This document shows, piece after piece, positions 8,934 through 16,634 of a DNA stretch of 42,696 nucleotides (the stretch's first letter is position 1; each line of letters starts with the position of its first letter). The translations under genes and the position numbers were made by a program. Below the pieces are notes generated by a model. The model was not told the origin of the DNA. It was given only the letters and a program-made list of their open reading frames with translations, and searched no databases. The stretch is from an uncultured Lachnospiraceae bacterium (GTDB lineage Bacteria > Bacillota > Clostridia > Lachnospirales > Lachnospiraceae): positions 1 to 42,696 of the forward strand of contig CAJTTO010000039.1 of NCBI GenBank assembly GCA_910579275.1. The letters are read 5' to 3'.

Positions 8934-9273
8934 GATTCTTAAAGAAAATAATAATAAAAAGGTAGTTATGCACTGGTATTCTGGAGATGAAAAGTGGATG
9001 GAGAAGTTTATTGAATTAGGATGCTTTTTTTCGATTAATTCAAATATGATAAGAAGTAATACTGGAAAACAAATTATAAACCAAATTCCAATAAATAGAA
9101 TTTTTGTGGAAAGCGATGGTCCATTTACAAAAGTGTTAGGAAGAAAATATACAGTAGAAAAATTAAGTGCAATTTATGAAGAATTAGCTTGTGTGAAAAA
9201 AATTTATGAAGTAGATGTTTTAAAAAGGCAAGTTACACATAATTACTTAACCTTAATAAAGGAAGATTATTAA
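8925..9273 (+). pseudogene. C-terminal part of TatD-like nuclease QatD, out of frame
   Basis: This frame continues the TatD domain begun in the fusion: EIYRILKENNNKKVVMHWYSGD, then IFVESDGPFTK, the equivalents of the TatD HxxxG and E-x-D-x-P motifs. Reading AE-EIYRILKEN across the junction needs one base fewer in the stretch at 8920-8926 (GAAGGAGATA), so a single-base insertion explains the break. The first internal ATG is at 8968, but there is no sign that it is a genuine start. With the N-terminal metal ligands missing as well, nuclease activity is unlikely. Confidence 0.75.
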
Positions 9274-9360
9274 ACTTTATAACGAGATAATTTTTTATGA
9301 CAAAATAGTCCTTATTTGAGTATAAAAGGCTTATTTTTTTATTTGTAATTCAGAGTGATT

Positions 9361-9504
9361 AATGGACTACTAAATTTGTTAAGAAAGAGTAAAATACTTG
9401 ATGTGGACTGGTACATAGTAGTAGATACGAGTGATATAGAAGATGAATTAGATAATAAAAGTGCAACGGGCGTTGCACAATTTAGAAGTGAGGTGTATGT
9501 GTGA
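9361..9504 (+). pseudogene. Fragment of an unknown gene coupled to rhuM
   Basis: An open frame of about 48 codons (INGLLNLLRKSKILDVDWYIVVDTSD... ending SATGVAQFRSEVYV) has no plausible start and ends with TGA at 9502-9504, overlapping the GTG start of rhuM. It contains a 7-base-pair hairpin, GTGCAAC/GTTGCAC, at 9462-9479. It looks like the last 50 residues of a gene once translated together with rhuM. I cannot name its family. Confidence 0.35.
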
Positions 9505-10505
9505 ATAACCGAGAAAATATGGAACAGAAATCGAACATCATCATTTATACAACAGAAGATGGTTTAACAAAAATCGAAACGACTTTTGATGAAGATACCG
9601 TATGGTTATCCATTGACCAGATGGCTGAATTATTCCAAAGAGACAAATCAACGATTTCGAGGCATATAAAAAACGTCTTTTCTGAAGGAGAGCTAGTGAG
9701 AGAATCAGTTGTTGCAAATTTTGCAACAACTGCGGCAGATGGAAAAACATATCAGGTTGATTATTATAATTTGGACGTCATTATTTCTGTGGGTTATCGT
9801 GTGAAATCCAAGCGTGGTACGCAGTTCAGAATTTGGGCGCTCAATGTATTGAAAGAATATATGCGAAAAGGTTTTGTACTGGATGATGAACGGTTGAAAA
9901 ATCTGGGGGGCGGTGGCTATTTTAAAGAATTACTTGAACGAATCAGAGACATACGAGCTTCTGAAAAAGTATTTTATAGACAAGTTTTGGAAATTTACGC
10001 TACCAGTATTGATTACGACCCAAAAGCAGAAATATCTATTTTATTCTTTAAAAAAGTGCAGAACAAAATTCATTATGCCATTCATGGACAAACGGCAGCT
10101 GAGGTTATTTATACACGGGCAGATGCTGAAAAAGATTTCATGGGGCTTACAACATTTGTGGGAAATCAACCAACTTTGAAAGAAGCTGTTATAGCCAAGA
10201 ATTATTTGAGTGAAAAGGAACTTCGGGCAATGGGGCAGCTTGTGTCTGGGTATTTGGATTTTGCAGAACGTCAGGCAGAACGTGAACAGGTAATGACTAT
10301 GAGGGATTGGGCAGAACATCTGGATCGTATACTTACAATGAGTGGAGAACAGTTGTTACAGGGAAATGGAAATATTTCTCATAAGCAAGCTGTTGATAAG
10401 GCGGCAGATGAATATAAAAAATATAAAGCAAGAACCATCAGTGATGTAGAAGAAGATTATTTGAACTCTATAAAACTATTGGAACAAAAGACAGATAAGA
10501 AATAA
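9501..10505 (+). CDS. rhuM: RhuM family protein
   Basis: 334 residues. The N-terminal half carries the conserved WLSIDQMAELFQRDKSTISRHIKNVF segment, a helix-turn-helix-like region, followed by VVANFATTAADGKTYQVDYYNLDVIISVGYRVKS, the family signature. The C-terminal half is alpha-helical with an EKDFMGLTTFVGNQPTL segment. RhuM proteins occur in pathogenicity and defence islands, often within restriction-modification loci; their molecular function is not settled. GTG 9501 has GTGAGG ahead of it and overlaps the stop of an upstream gene fragment; ATG 9519 is the alternative. Confidence 0.88.
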   Translation: MNNRENMEQKSNIIIYTTEDGLTKIETTFDEDTVWLSIDQMAELFQRDKSTISRHIKNVFSEGELVRESVVANFATTAADGKTYQVDYYNLDVIISVGYRVKSKRGTQFRIWALNVLKEYMRKGFVLDDERLKNLGGGGYFKELLERIRDIRASEKVFYRQVLEIYATSIDYDPKAEISILFFKKVQNKIHYAIHGQTAAEVIYTRADAEKDFMGLTTFVGNQPTLKEAVIAKNYLSEKELRAMGQLVSGYLDFAERQAEREQVMTMRDWAEHLDRILTMSGEQLLQGNGNISHKQAVDKAADEYKKYKARTISDVEEDYLNSIKLLEQKTDKK

Positions 10506-10734
10506 AAAGGTATGTGATTTGGTTTGGACAACGATAATCATGTTGAGACAGTAGTACTGCTTTGTGGTTTGGTTTCTAAGGAAGATTTGTCTGTATTCAA
10601 GTAACACAAAAAGACAGATTGTCTTTATTGCAAAGTGTAAATTGACAATATTCAACTGCTGCAAAAAATATTTGACTGAGAAGTCACCTTTTGACATCTT
10701 TGTGCGTGTTATAAGTGAAGAGGAGGTGAGAGAT

Positions 10735-11202
10735 ATGAACTTGGAGGAAGCGGTAAGGACATACAGCGATATGCTCTATAAGATCTGTATTGTAATGCTG
10801 TGCAATGAGCAGGACGCTCAGGATGTGATTCAGGAAACATTTTGCAGATATCTGGAAAAGGCGCCGGTTTTTTCGGATACGGAACACGAAAAAGCATGGC
10901 TCATCAGGGTAGCGGCAAATCACTGTAAAGATGTGCTGAGATTTAGATTCCGTCATCCGCAGGTTCCCATCGATTTGCTTGCAGAAAGTCTGGTCATGGA
11001 ACAGGAACAGCAGGAGACACTGACAGAGCTTTTCGAGCTGCCTGTTAGGCAGAGAACTGTTATTTATCTTTATTATGTGGAAGGATATCAGATGAAGGAA
11101 ATTGCTGATATCCTTGGTATCTCAGTACAGGCAGTCAAAAAGAGGATGCAGCGGGGAAGGGAACAGCTGCGGGTAGTTTGGAAGGAGGAATGTTGCAGAT
11201 GA
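10735..11202 (+). CDS. ECF-type RNA polymerase sigma factor
   Basis: 155 residues. Region 2 is at the N-terminus (YSDMLYKICIVMLCNEQDAQDVIQETFCRYLEK, with the DAQDVIQETF core helix), and region 4 is at the C-terminus (LPVRQRTVIYLYYVEGYQMKEIADILGISVQAVKKRMQRGREQL, a helix-turn-helix that reads the -35 box). It has a strong GAGGAGGTGAG site before ATG 10735; the frame is open further upstream but that part is not protein-like. The stop overlaps the start of the next gene (ATGA), the standard arrangement for a sigma factor and its membrane anti-sigma partner. The 229 bases upstream hold no gene I can see. Confidence 0.92.
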   Translation: MNLEEAVRTYSDMLYKICIVMLCNEQDAQDVIQETFCRYLEKAPVFSDTEHEKAWLIRVAANHCKDVLRFRFRHPQVPIDLLAESLVMEQEQQETLTELFELPVRQRTVIYLYYVEGYQMKEIADILGISVQAVKKRMQRGREQLRVVWKEECCR

Positions 11203-12095
11203 ATAGACTGAAATTAAAAGAAACTATGGATCAGATACATATGAAAGAAGAAATGCAAAAGGAAATAATCATGAAAGTAAAAAGAAAGACGGATCGCAGA
11301 GCGTTTGGAATGAAAAGATTACATCAGGCCGCTGCGGCCGCTGCTGTTTTTGTATTGATCGCAGGAGCAGCTATCCCTAGTCAGGCGGGGTTCCGGTATT
11401 TTGTAAAAGAGCGTTTGGAGAATATGCCAAAGCAGGAGCTGGAAGCAGTTAATCAGATGGTGCAGAGCCAGAACAATGCAGAGGCGGACAGTTTTTCCAG
11501 AGAATACTCGAAAGAGGAGATAAAACGCATGCAGCAGCTGCAGGAAGCCTATCAGAACGGAAGATTTCCGCAGCAGACGATCACTTATACAGACGGTGTC
11601 GGACAGATACCAGATGACTTGCTCAGATACGATCCGGATACGGGTTTTCTTTACCTTCCTGACCGCACGCTGACGGATGAAGAGCTGCTGCAGATCATAG
11701 ATTTTAATTATACGAGGGATTATGCTGTTTCTCAAGGAACGGCCGCGCAGGAAGCGAGAAAGGAATGGGAGGAGAAAGAAGAAGGCCTGAAAGCAAAGGT
11801 TCAGAAAGAAGGCTGGATTACCGAAAAAGAAGCGCTGCAGGCAGCAGAAGTATATTTGCAGACGGAGTTTGGTCTGTCGGCGGAAGGGATGAAAGTATAT
11901 GTATTTTTGGATGAGCTAAAGACGGGACTTTTCATTTATCATGTGAGTTATCAGACAGAGGATGATACTTCTACTTATGCCTATGGCATCGATCTGAATG
12001 CAGAGGACGGAAGTCTTGTGGATACCAGTGATGCGTCCATTCGAAAAGACCGGGATTCAGAAACAGATAAAGATATTGACAAAATGACAGAATAA
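11199..12095 (+). CDS. Membrane-anchored anti-sigma factor-like protein
   Basis: 298 residues. A short cytoplasmic N-terminus (about 40 residues, containing KLKETMDQIHMKEEMQKEIIMKVKRK) is followed by one membrane segment (residues about 43-62) and a large outside domain ending in a PepSY-like part (ITEKEALQAAEVYLQTEFGL, then TYAYGIDLNAEDGSLVDTSDAS). It overlaps the sigma gene by four bases (ATGA), so the two are coupled. Role by context: it holds the sigma factor at the membrane until an envelope signal releases it. No classical zinc-binding anti-sigma motif is visible. Confidence 0.75.
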   Translation: MNRLKLKETMDQIHMKEEMQKEIIMKVKRKTDRRAFGMKRLHQAAAAAAVFVLIAGAAIPSQAGFRYFVKERLENMPKQELEAVNQMVQSQNNAEADSFSREYSKEEIKRMQQLQEAYQNGRFPQQTITYTDGVGQIPDDLLRYDPDTGFLYLPDRTLTDEELLQIIDFNYTRDYAVSQGTAAQEARKEWEEKEEGLKAKVQKEGWITEKEALQAAEVYLQTEFGLSAEGMKVYVFLDELKTGLFIYHVSYQTEDDTSTYAYGIDLNAEDGSLVDTSDASIRKDRDSETDKDIDKMTE

Positions 12096-12348
12096 TCAAA
12101 TAGTAAAAAACATCTGCCCATGCAGGCATCCATGTGTGGGTTCTCCGTCCTCCGGTTCGTCAAGAACCCAGCCGGATGCTGCATCAGTACCCATAAGGAT
12201 AGCTTCGGCAAATGTGTCGCCTTCATTGACACAGCCGGCTATAGCGAAGGACAACTTTGAATTTAACAACCTGACAAATCTTCGCAAGCCGGGAAATGTA
12301 ATCATACCAAATTGCTTTTATAATAGGCTTCAACAGGAGGAATAAAGT

Positions 12349-13239
12349 ATGGAGTGGATAGCAGCAATGCAACAGGCAATTACTTATATGGAAGAACATC
12401 TTATGGAGGAAATAAACTATGAAGATGTAGCGAGGCATGTACACACTTCGAGCTATGAGTTTCATAGAGCGTTTAGTTTTCTTGCAGGGATGACTGCCAA
12501 TACCTATCTTCGCAACCGCAGATTATCCTTAGCAGGAAGAGAAATTGTAGAAACCGATGCTAAAATAACAGACATCGCGCTGAAGTATGGTTATGAAACA
12601 CCAGAGAGTTTTACAAAGGCATTTACAAGGTTTCATGGAATTGCGCCTAAATTTGCCAGAGAAGAATCTGCGAAGCTCCTGCTTTTCAATCCTCTTGTTA
12701 TTAAAATAACCGTGGAAGGTGGTAAAAGTATGGATTACAGAATCGTACAAACAAAAGAACAAAAATTTATTGCAGTGGTAAGAAGTTTTCAAAATGAAAT
12801 CATTAATGACGAGGAAAATCATGATATTCCTGATTTTTGGGGAGAGTGTAATGACAAAAAACTTATAGAGCCGATTTGCAACCTGCGACCAGAAGGAAAA
12901 CGGGACTTGTATGGGTTATGTTCTCCGGCGAAAAAAGATGCGGATACGTTTGAATATGGAATTGGTGTCTTGATTGATGAAGATACATCGGAGTTTGATT
13001 TCTCAGAAATGCAAAAAGCAGGTTATAGCATCTGGGATGTGAAACCGGGAACTTATGTTGTATTTGACTGCATCGGTGAGGATGGTGATTGTATCGGTGA
13101 CACTTGGGCCAGATTCTATAAAGAATTCTTGCCACAAATGAGGTATGAAGCAGAAGCAGAAACAGATTATGAAATATACTTTGAAAAAGGAAGAAGTGGT
13201 ATATTCTGTGAACTGTGGATTCCGATAAGAAGAAAATAA
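12349..13239 (+). CDS. AraC-family regulator with GyrI-like effector-binding domain
   Basis: 296 residues. Residues about 8-105 hold two helix-turn-helix motifs (INYEDVARHVHTSSYEFHRAFSFLAG and ITDIALKYGYETPESFTKAFTRFHGIAPKFAR), the latter being the AraC signature. From about residue 125 follows a GyrI/Rob-type ligand-binding domain (MDYRIVQTKEQKFIAVVR through YEIYFEKGR). Such proteins activate efflux or detoxification genes after binding small hydrophobic molecules. AGGAGG at 12335-12340 precedes the start, and a terminator follows at 13303. The 253 bases before it hold no convincing gene. Confidence 0.9.
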   Translation: MEWIAAMQQAITYMEEHLMEEINYEDVARHVHTSSYEFHRAFSFLAGMTANTYLRNRRLSLAGREIVETDAKITDIALKYGYETPESFTKAFTRFHGIAPKFAREESAKLLLFNPLVIKITVEGGKSMDYRIVQTKEQKFIAVVRSFQNEIINDEENHDIPDFWGECNDKKLIEPICNLRPEGKRDLYGLCSPAKKDADTFEYGIGVLIDEDTSEFDFSEMQKAGYSIWDVKPGTYVVFDCIGEDGDCIGDTWARFYKEFLPQMRYEAEAETDYEIYFEKGRSGIFCELWIPIRRK

Positions 13240-13302
13240 TGAAGTCAGGTATGTTAAGAATGTGAAAATTTCTGTTTGATGCAGATTGTTATCAAAAAGG
13301 AG

Positions 13303-13337
13303 TACCGCTCACTTTTGCGAAAGTGAACGGTATTTTT
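13303..13337 (+). terminator. Rho-independent terminator after the AraC-type gene
   Basis: TACCG-C-TCACTTT pairs with AAAGTGA-A-CGGTA, with one mismatch and a short loop, followed by TTTTT at 13333-13337. Confidence 0.8.
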
Positions 13338-13473
13338 AAACCTTAACTTAATGCGCATGTGCCATAAAGTAACAAACAAAAATTTGTTAGACAGCAGCCC
13401 CGCTATTCCGTACAGCCAAAGGGCAGATAGCCCAAAGTTCCACCGCTTTCTTTTGCTATCGTTAAAGAGAGTA

Positions 13474-13501
13474 TAGACAATTTTCGGACAAATGCTATAA
13501 T
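13474..13501 (+). promoter_or_regulatory. Promoter of the broken ABC transporter
   Basis: TAGACA (13474-13479), a 16-base spacer and an extended -10 element TGCTATAAT (13493-13501). The promoter looks intact although the genes behind it are broken. Confidence 0.65.
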
Positions 13502-13554
13502 ATGACAGGGAGTTTAACAGCTCTTTCTAAAGTAACAAATTAGGAGCAAACAAA

Positions 13555-14270
13555 ATGGAGAGTATTTGCAAAACAAAAAATCTAACAAAAAAGTATCAGA
13601 ACTTTTCAGCATTGGACACAGTTAATATGAATATCCGTAAAGGCGATATATATGGTCTGATTGGTGAAAACGGAGCTGGAAAAACAACTCTGATAAAATC
13701 TATTGCCGGGTTGATACAGCCCACAAGTGGCACAATCGAATTATTCGGTGCATGAAACAGCGTCTCGCATTGGCGGCAGCCCTGTTAGGAAAGCCGGAAT
13801 TTTTGGTATTGGACGAACCCTTAAACGGTCTTGACCCTACGGGTATTGTAGAATTGCGTTCTTTACTATCGGATTTGAACCAAAAGTGGGGAATTACGAT
13901 TCTGCTTTCAAGTCACATTTTGAGTGAACTGCATAAATTAGCAACTTGCTATGGTATCGTCCATAAAGGCAGATTAGTTGAGGAAATTACTGCCGAAGAA
14001 TTAGACAAAAAGTGTGAAAAACATATTTCTATCATAACCTCAGATGTGGCTAGGGCGATTGATATTTTGGAAAAAGAATATGGGACACTTGATTACACAA
14101 CTACGGGCGACAATACAATATCTATCTTTCAAACGAATGAAGCCTGTGCTGCAATAAATAAGGCATTGGTATTAGGCGGAGTTGATGTATCAGAAATTCG
14201 CATAAAAGGCGATAGTCTGGAAGGATATTTTGAAACTGTTAATTGGAGGTGGTTCCCATGCGTAATCTGA
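13555..14270 (+). pseudogene. ABC transporter ATP-binding protein (bacitracin/lantibiotic-type), internal deletion
   Basis: Codons 1-66 are the start of a BcrA-like ATPase with an intact Walker A (GENGAGKTT), ending at IELFG then a stop. From 13752 a second frame restarts at MKQRLALAAALLGKPEFLVLDEPLNGLDP (rest of the signature motif, Walker B and D-loop), followed by the H-loop LLSSHILSELHKLA. The region between, normally about 65-70 residues holding the Q-loop and the LSLG part of the signature, is gone, and the join changes frame. The protein cannot be functional. In intact form this family pumps antimicrobial peptides. Confidence 0.85.
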
Positions 14271-14505
14271 TTAAAAGCGAGATATATAAACTTTTTCATG
14301 GGAAAGAGTTAATATGTGTATTGTGGCAGTTATTCTGTTTTCAATCATTACGATTGTTTTTGGCGGTTATGAAAATGGAAAGACTGCATTGACAACAGAA
14401 AGCCGTGAAATCATCGGTCTGGTAATATGTACGCAATTTGCAGTTTCCTATATCGGGAAAGACTTTACTGCAAAAACTGTCCACCCTGCACTTACCGCGG
14501 GGAAC
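14258..14505 (+). pseudogene. ABC transporter permease, frameshifted and truncated
   Basis: ATG 14258, behind GGAGGTGG and overlapping the ATPase stop, opens MRNLIKSEIYKLFHGKEL, the start of a lantibiotic/bacitracin-type permease. Near 14322-14328 the coding frame shifts to AVILFSIITIVFGGYENGKTAL ... VSYIGKDFTAKTVHPALTAGNK. Homology-like sequence then stops abruptly at about 14505 and GC-rich sequence follows (CCCGCCTCTGCCCCGCCGCC), marking a recombination joint. About 80 of the expected 230-250 residues remain. Confidence 0.75.
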
Positions 14506-14563
14506 AAACCCGCCTCTGCCCCGCCGCCCTGTTTTCAGACTTTTGTTAGACTTGATACACTGG

Positions 14564-15202
14564 TCAATAAAAAATATGTTTTTTATGATATTGAATGAAA
14601 TCCTCTTTATTAAAAGATGGCAGATATCCGTATTCGTCTAAAATCAACTTAAGTATTGCGGCAGCTCTTGCTTGGGTATTGATACTTTTCGTAGGATTAA
14701 ATTCAATATCTGTAAAATAATTGTAACTTGAAATTACATTGATTTCATCTGTTGTAAATGATTGTTTTATAGCAGTAATATAGATAAAATCATAGAATAC
14801 CGTTTGAGGAATTAAAGGAAAATCTTCATTTTGGTAACGAAATGCTTTTAGGCTTCCTGATTTATGCAATCTCTCATCACGCTTGGCTTCTTTCGGTGAC
14901 ACATCAAGCAAATCAAGATAAGGTCCTCCATTCTCAAAAACTTTAGCACTCTGAAAAATATTCTCAAGAGTATAGCTATTTATCTTGAGATTAAACGCAC
15001 TTAATTTAATTCCAATGGCTTCCATGCTCTTAGTGCTGATTTCCAATGGTTTAGCGTTTACATCTGCTTTTATAATTGCATTGTGTAGACTTTTTATGGA
15101 TTTTTGTTTTTGAGATACTGCAAAACCAGAATACCATTCAAACGAATACATTTCACTAATAACTTTTCCTTGATTAACAAAGAATGCAGGTCGTTTTGCC
15201 AT
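14564..15202 (-). CDS. NADAR-like protein, probable DarT1-associated antitoxin type
   Basis: 212 residues. The central segment (FQSAKVFENGGPYLDLLDVSPKEAKRDERL) follows the NADAR pattern FQAxKF...SPxEAKRxxR. The N-terminus (FEWYSGFAVSQKQKSIKSLHNA) and KLSAFNL recall the NADAR branch found beside DarT1 toxins, where the enzyme removes ADP-ribose from guanine in DNA. The family assignment is from memory of the pattern and is moderately sure. No DarT toxin is adjacent. It is the second gene of a two-gene unit (24 bases after the 94-residue gene) with AGGAGGG ahead of its start. It lies between a broken permease and probable conjugative-element scraps. Confidence 0.6.
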   Translation of the reverse strand: MAKRPAFFVNQGKVISEMYSFEWYSGFAVSQKQKSIKSLHNAIIKADVNAKPLEISTKSMEAIGIKLSAFNLKINSYTLENIFQSAKVFENGGPYLDLLDVSPKEAKRDERLHKSGSLKAFRYQNEDFPLIPQTVFYDFIYITAIKQSFTTDEINVISSYNYFTDIEFNPTKSINTQARAAAILKLILDEYGYLPSFNKEDFIQYHKKHIFY

Positions 15203-15226
15203 TGTCCCTCCTACATAAAATATGGT

Positions 15227-15511
15227 TTATTCTTCTAATGAACTAATTATTTCTTGTATTTCAGATATAGCATCTTCCACACGCAGTTCCACTTCTTCAC
15301 TCCAAAATCGACTTCCGCCGGACAATTCATCAATTAAGTTGAAGATAGATACTGCATCAGCAACAGGTATAAAACCAGTCGATTTCCATTCGGACAAGTG
15401 CTTATTAAGATAGTTTGTAATATCTGTATAGATTTTCTCGTTGAAAGAATTATGAAAACGCAATTCCACCAATAATCCACTTTTTCCTACAACCATATCA
15501 GAAAAACTCAT
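15227..15511 (-). CDS. Small protein of unknown function, partner of the NADAR-like gene
   Basis: 94 residues, acidic, with mixed strand and helix (LLVELRFHNSFNEKIYTDITNYLNKHLSEWKSTGFIP... and a C-terminal helix VEDAISEIQEIISSLEE). GGAGGTG lies six bases before its start. It has a strong promoter of its own and is followed after 24 bases by the NADAR-like gene, so the two form a cassette. It is far too short for a DarT toxin and resembles no family I know. It could be an immunity or toxin-like partner. Confidence 0.65.
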   Translation of the reverse strand: MSFSDMVVGKSGLLVELRFHNSFNEKIYTDITNYLNKHLSEWKSTGFIPVADAVSIFNLIDELSGGSRFWSEEVELRVEDAISEIQEIISSLEE

Positions 15512-15557
15512 TTTAACACACCTCCAACTTCTGATTTATCGGTTTGTACTGGAGAAA

Positions 15558-15586
15558 ATTATACCATACCAAATTACGAAAAGCAA
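15558..15586 (-). promoter_or_regulatory. Promoter of the two-gene cassette
   Basis: On the minus strand TTGCTT (15586-15581), a 17-base spacer and TATAAT (15563-15558), with TG one base ahead of the -10 box. Transcription would start near 15551 and read into the gene at 15511. Similar promoter sequence is, as I recall, carried by Tn1549-like conjugative elements. Confidence 0.7.
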
Positions 15587-15589
15587 TTT

Positions 15590-15908
15590 GCACTTTGTCC
15601 CGTTCCGACTACTCGCCCCTTGACGGTCTGGATTTTTGCCGTTGCCATTTCGCCGCCGAAAACGGGGAACAGGATTTGACAATCCTGCCCCCCGCTTTCG
15701 TCCGCTTCATTCTAACGGCAAAACCGTCTGCACTATTTCGGCGGCTGGCGTTAGGTTTTGCGGTGCGCCCCTTTTCTTGCCCCATTTCCCGCCGCGCTGA
15801 AAAGTTTTCCGTCAATAACTCAAAAAAACAGCCCGCAGTAAGGTTCCACGGTCTAAAGGTAAAGGAACTTTAGTTCCTTGGACACACGGTCTCTCGGGTA
15901 TACAGCTT
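15590..15908. other. GC-rich non-coding stretch, probable conjugative-element scrap
   Basis: About 320 bases of clearly higher GC than the flanking AT-rich genes. The minus strand is open for 68 codons (15815-15609; ends SPFSAAKWQRQKSRPSRGE) in a basic, Ser/Arg-rich frame that I remember as a commonly predicted, probably untranslated frame in Tn1549-like elements. No start signal or domain supports a real gene. It abuts the cassette promoter and marks a piece of a former mobile element. Confidence 0.4.
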
Positions 15909-16634
15909 TTAGTAATTGTCAATAACTCCTAAATTTATAATATCAATATAATCATTCATGCTTTTAAATTTCTGATAGTATAAATGATCTAAATTGAGTT
16001 CGATTTCAAATTTACCATTATTAAGCTGATTGACAGCGCATTCTAAACTTTTGGCAGCTGCGGAACTAAATCCGTTGATGTTATAATATGCCAATGTAAT
16101 ATGTGGGGTAAAAGGGTAATTTAGCTTCTTCACATCATCGAAGATGGAATATAATTCCATTAACCGGTAATATACAGCTTCGTCAGCAGGGTATAGCCCC
16201 AAAACCAAACTGGTGTCAACCATATTAAATATGTACTTACTTTTCATTTTTAATATAACTTTTTCTTGCTGTTGAATTTCTCTCTTTTTTTCAATTACCC
16301 TAAGTTCATTCTCAAACAATTCAACAGCCACGTTCTGTAAAACAGGGGAATTACTGAGATCATGTAAAGTAACATGAAATGTATTTGAGACTAATCTCTC
16401 ACAAAAGCATTCTGGAGCTGCCTGATATAATAGCTCCACATATTCAGCTAATTTTTCTTTCACAACATCAGCTAACGCAAAAACAATAGTATCTCCATAA
16501 AAATTTCTGAATGTGTTATCTGTATCAACTTTTTGTGAGACTGATGGACTTCCCTTAAAGTAGTTATTTCCATAATTTATTTCCTTTTTTTCAAATGAAT
16601 TTATTCGGTCTAAGAATTCCTGATAAGTTTCCAT
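15909..16634 (-). CDS. 2H phosphoesterase superfamily protein (LigT-like)
   Basis: 241 residues with the two H-x-T-x motifs that define the fold: HVTL at residues 87-90 and HITL at 178-181, the second in PFTPHITLAYY. 2H enzymes open or hydrolyse cyclic phosphates in RNA ends, ADP-ribose 1'',2''-cyclic phosphate or cyclic oligonucleotides (phage anti-CBASS Acb1 is one). The substrate here is unknown. A possible binding site AAGGATG lies ahead of the start. It is alone on the minus strand, between the NADAR-like cassette and the methyltransferase-helicase operon. Confidence 0.75.
   Translation of the reverse strand: METYQEFLDRINSFEKKEINYGNNYFKGSPSVSQKVDTDNTFRNFYGDTIVFALADVVKEKLAEYVELLYQAAPECFCERLVSNTFHVTLHDLSNSPVLQNVAVELFENELRVIEKKREIQQQEKVILKMKSKYIFNMVDTSLVLGLYPADEAVYYRLMELYSIFDDVKKLNYPFTPHITLAYYNINGFSSAAAKSLECAVNQLNNGKFEIELNLDHLYYQKFKSMNDYIDIINLGVIDNY

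Noticed and set aside
9274..9360. Promoter or terminator after the Qat remnant
   Set aside because: AT-rich with several T-runs but no stem followed by T and no paired -35/-10 boxes that I trust.
12096..12348. Overlapping open frames on both strands (69 codons each) between the anti-sigma gene and the AraC-type gene
   Set aside because: The minus-strand frame (VNEGDTFAEAILMGTDAASG...) looks somewhat protein-like and may be gene debris, but I cannot name it and see no binding site, so I did not call a gene.
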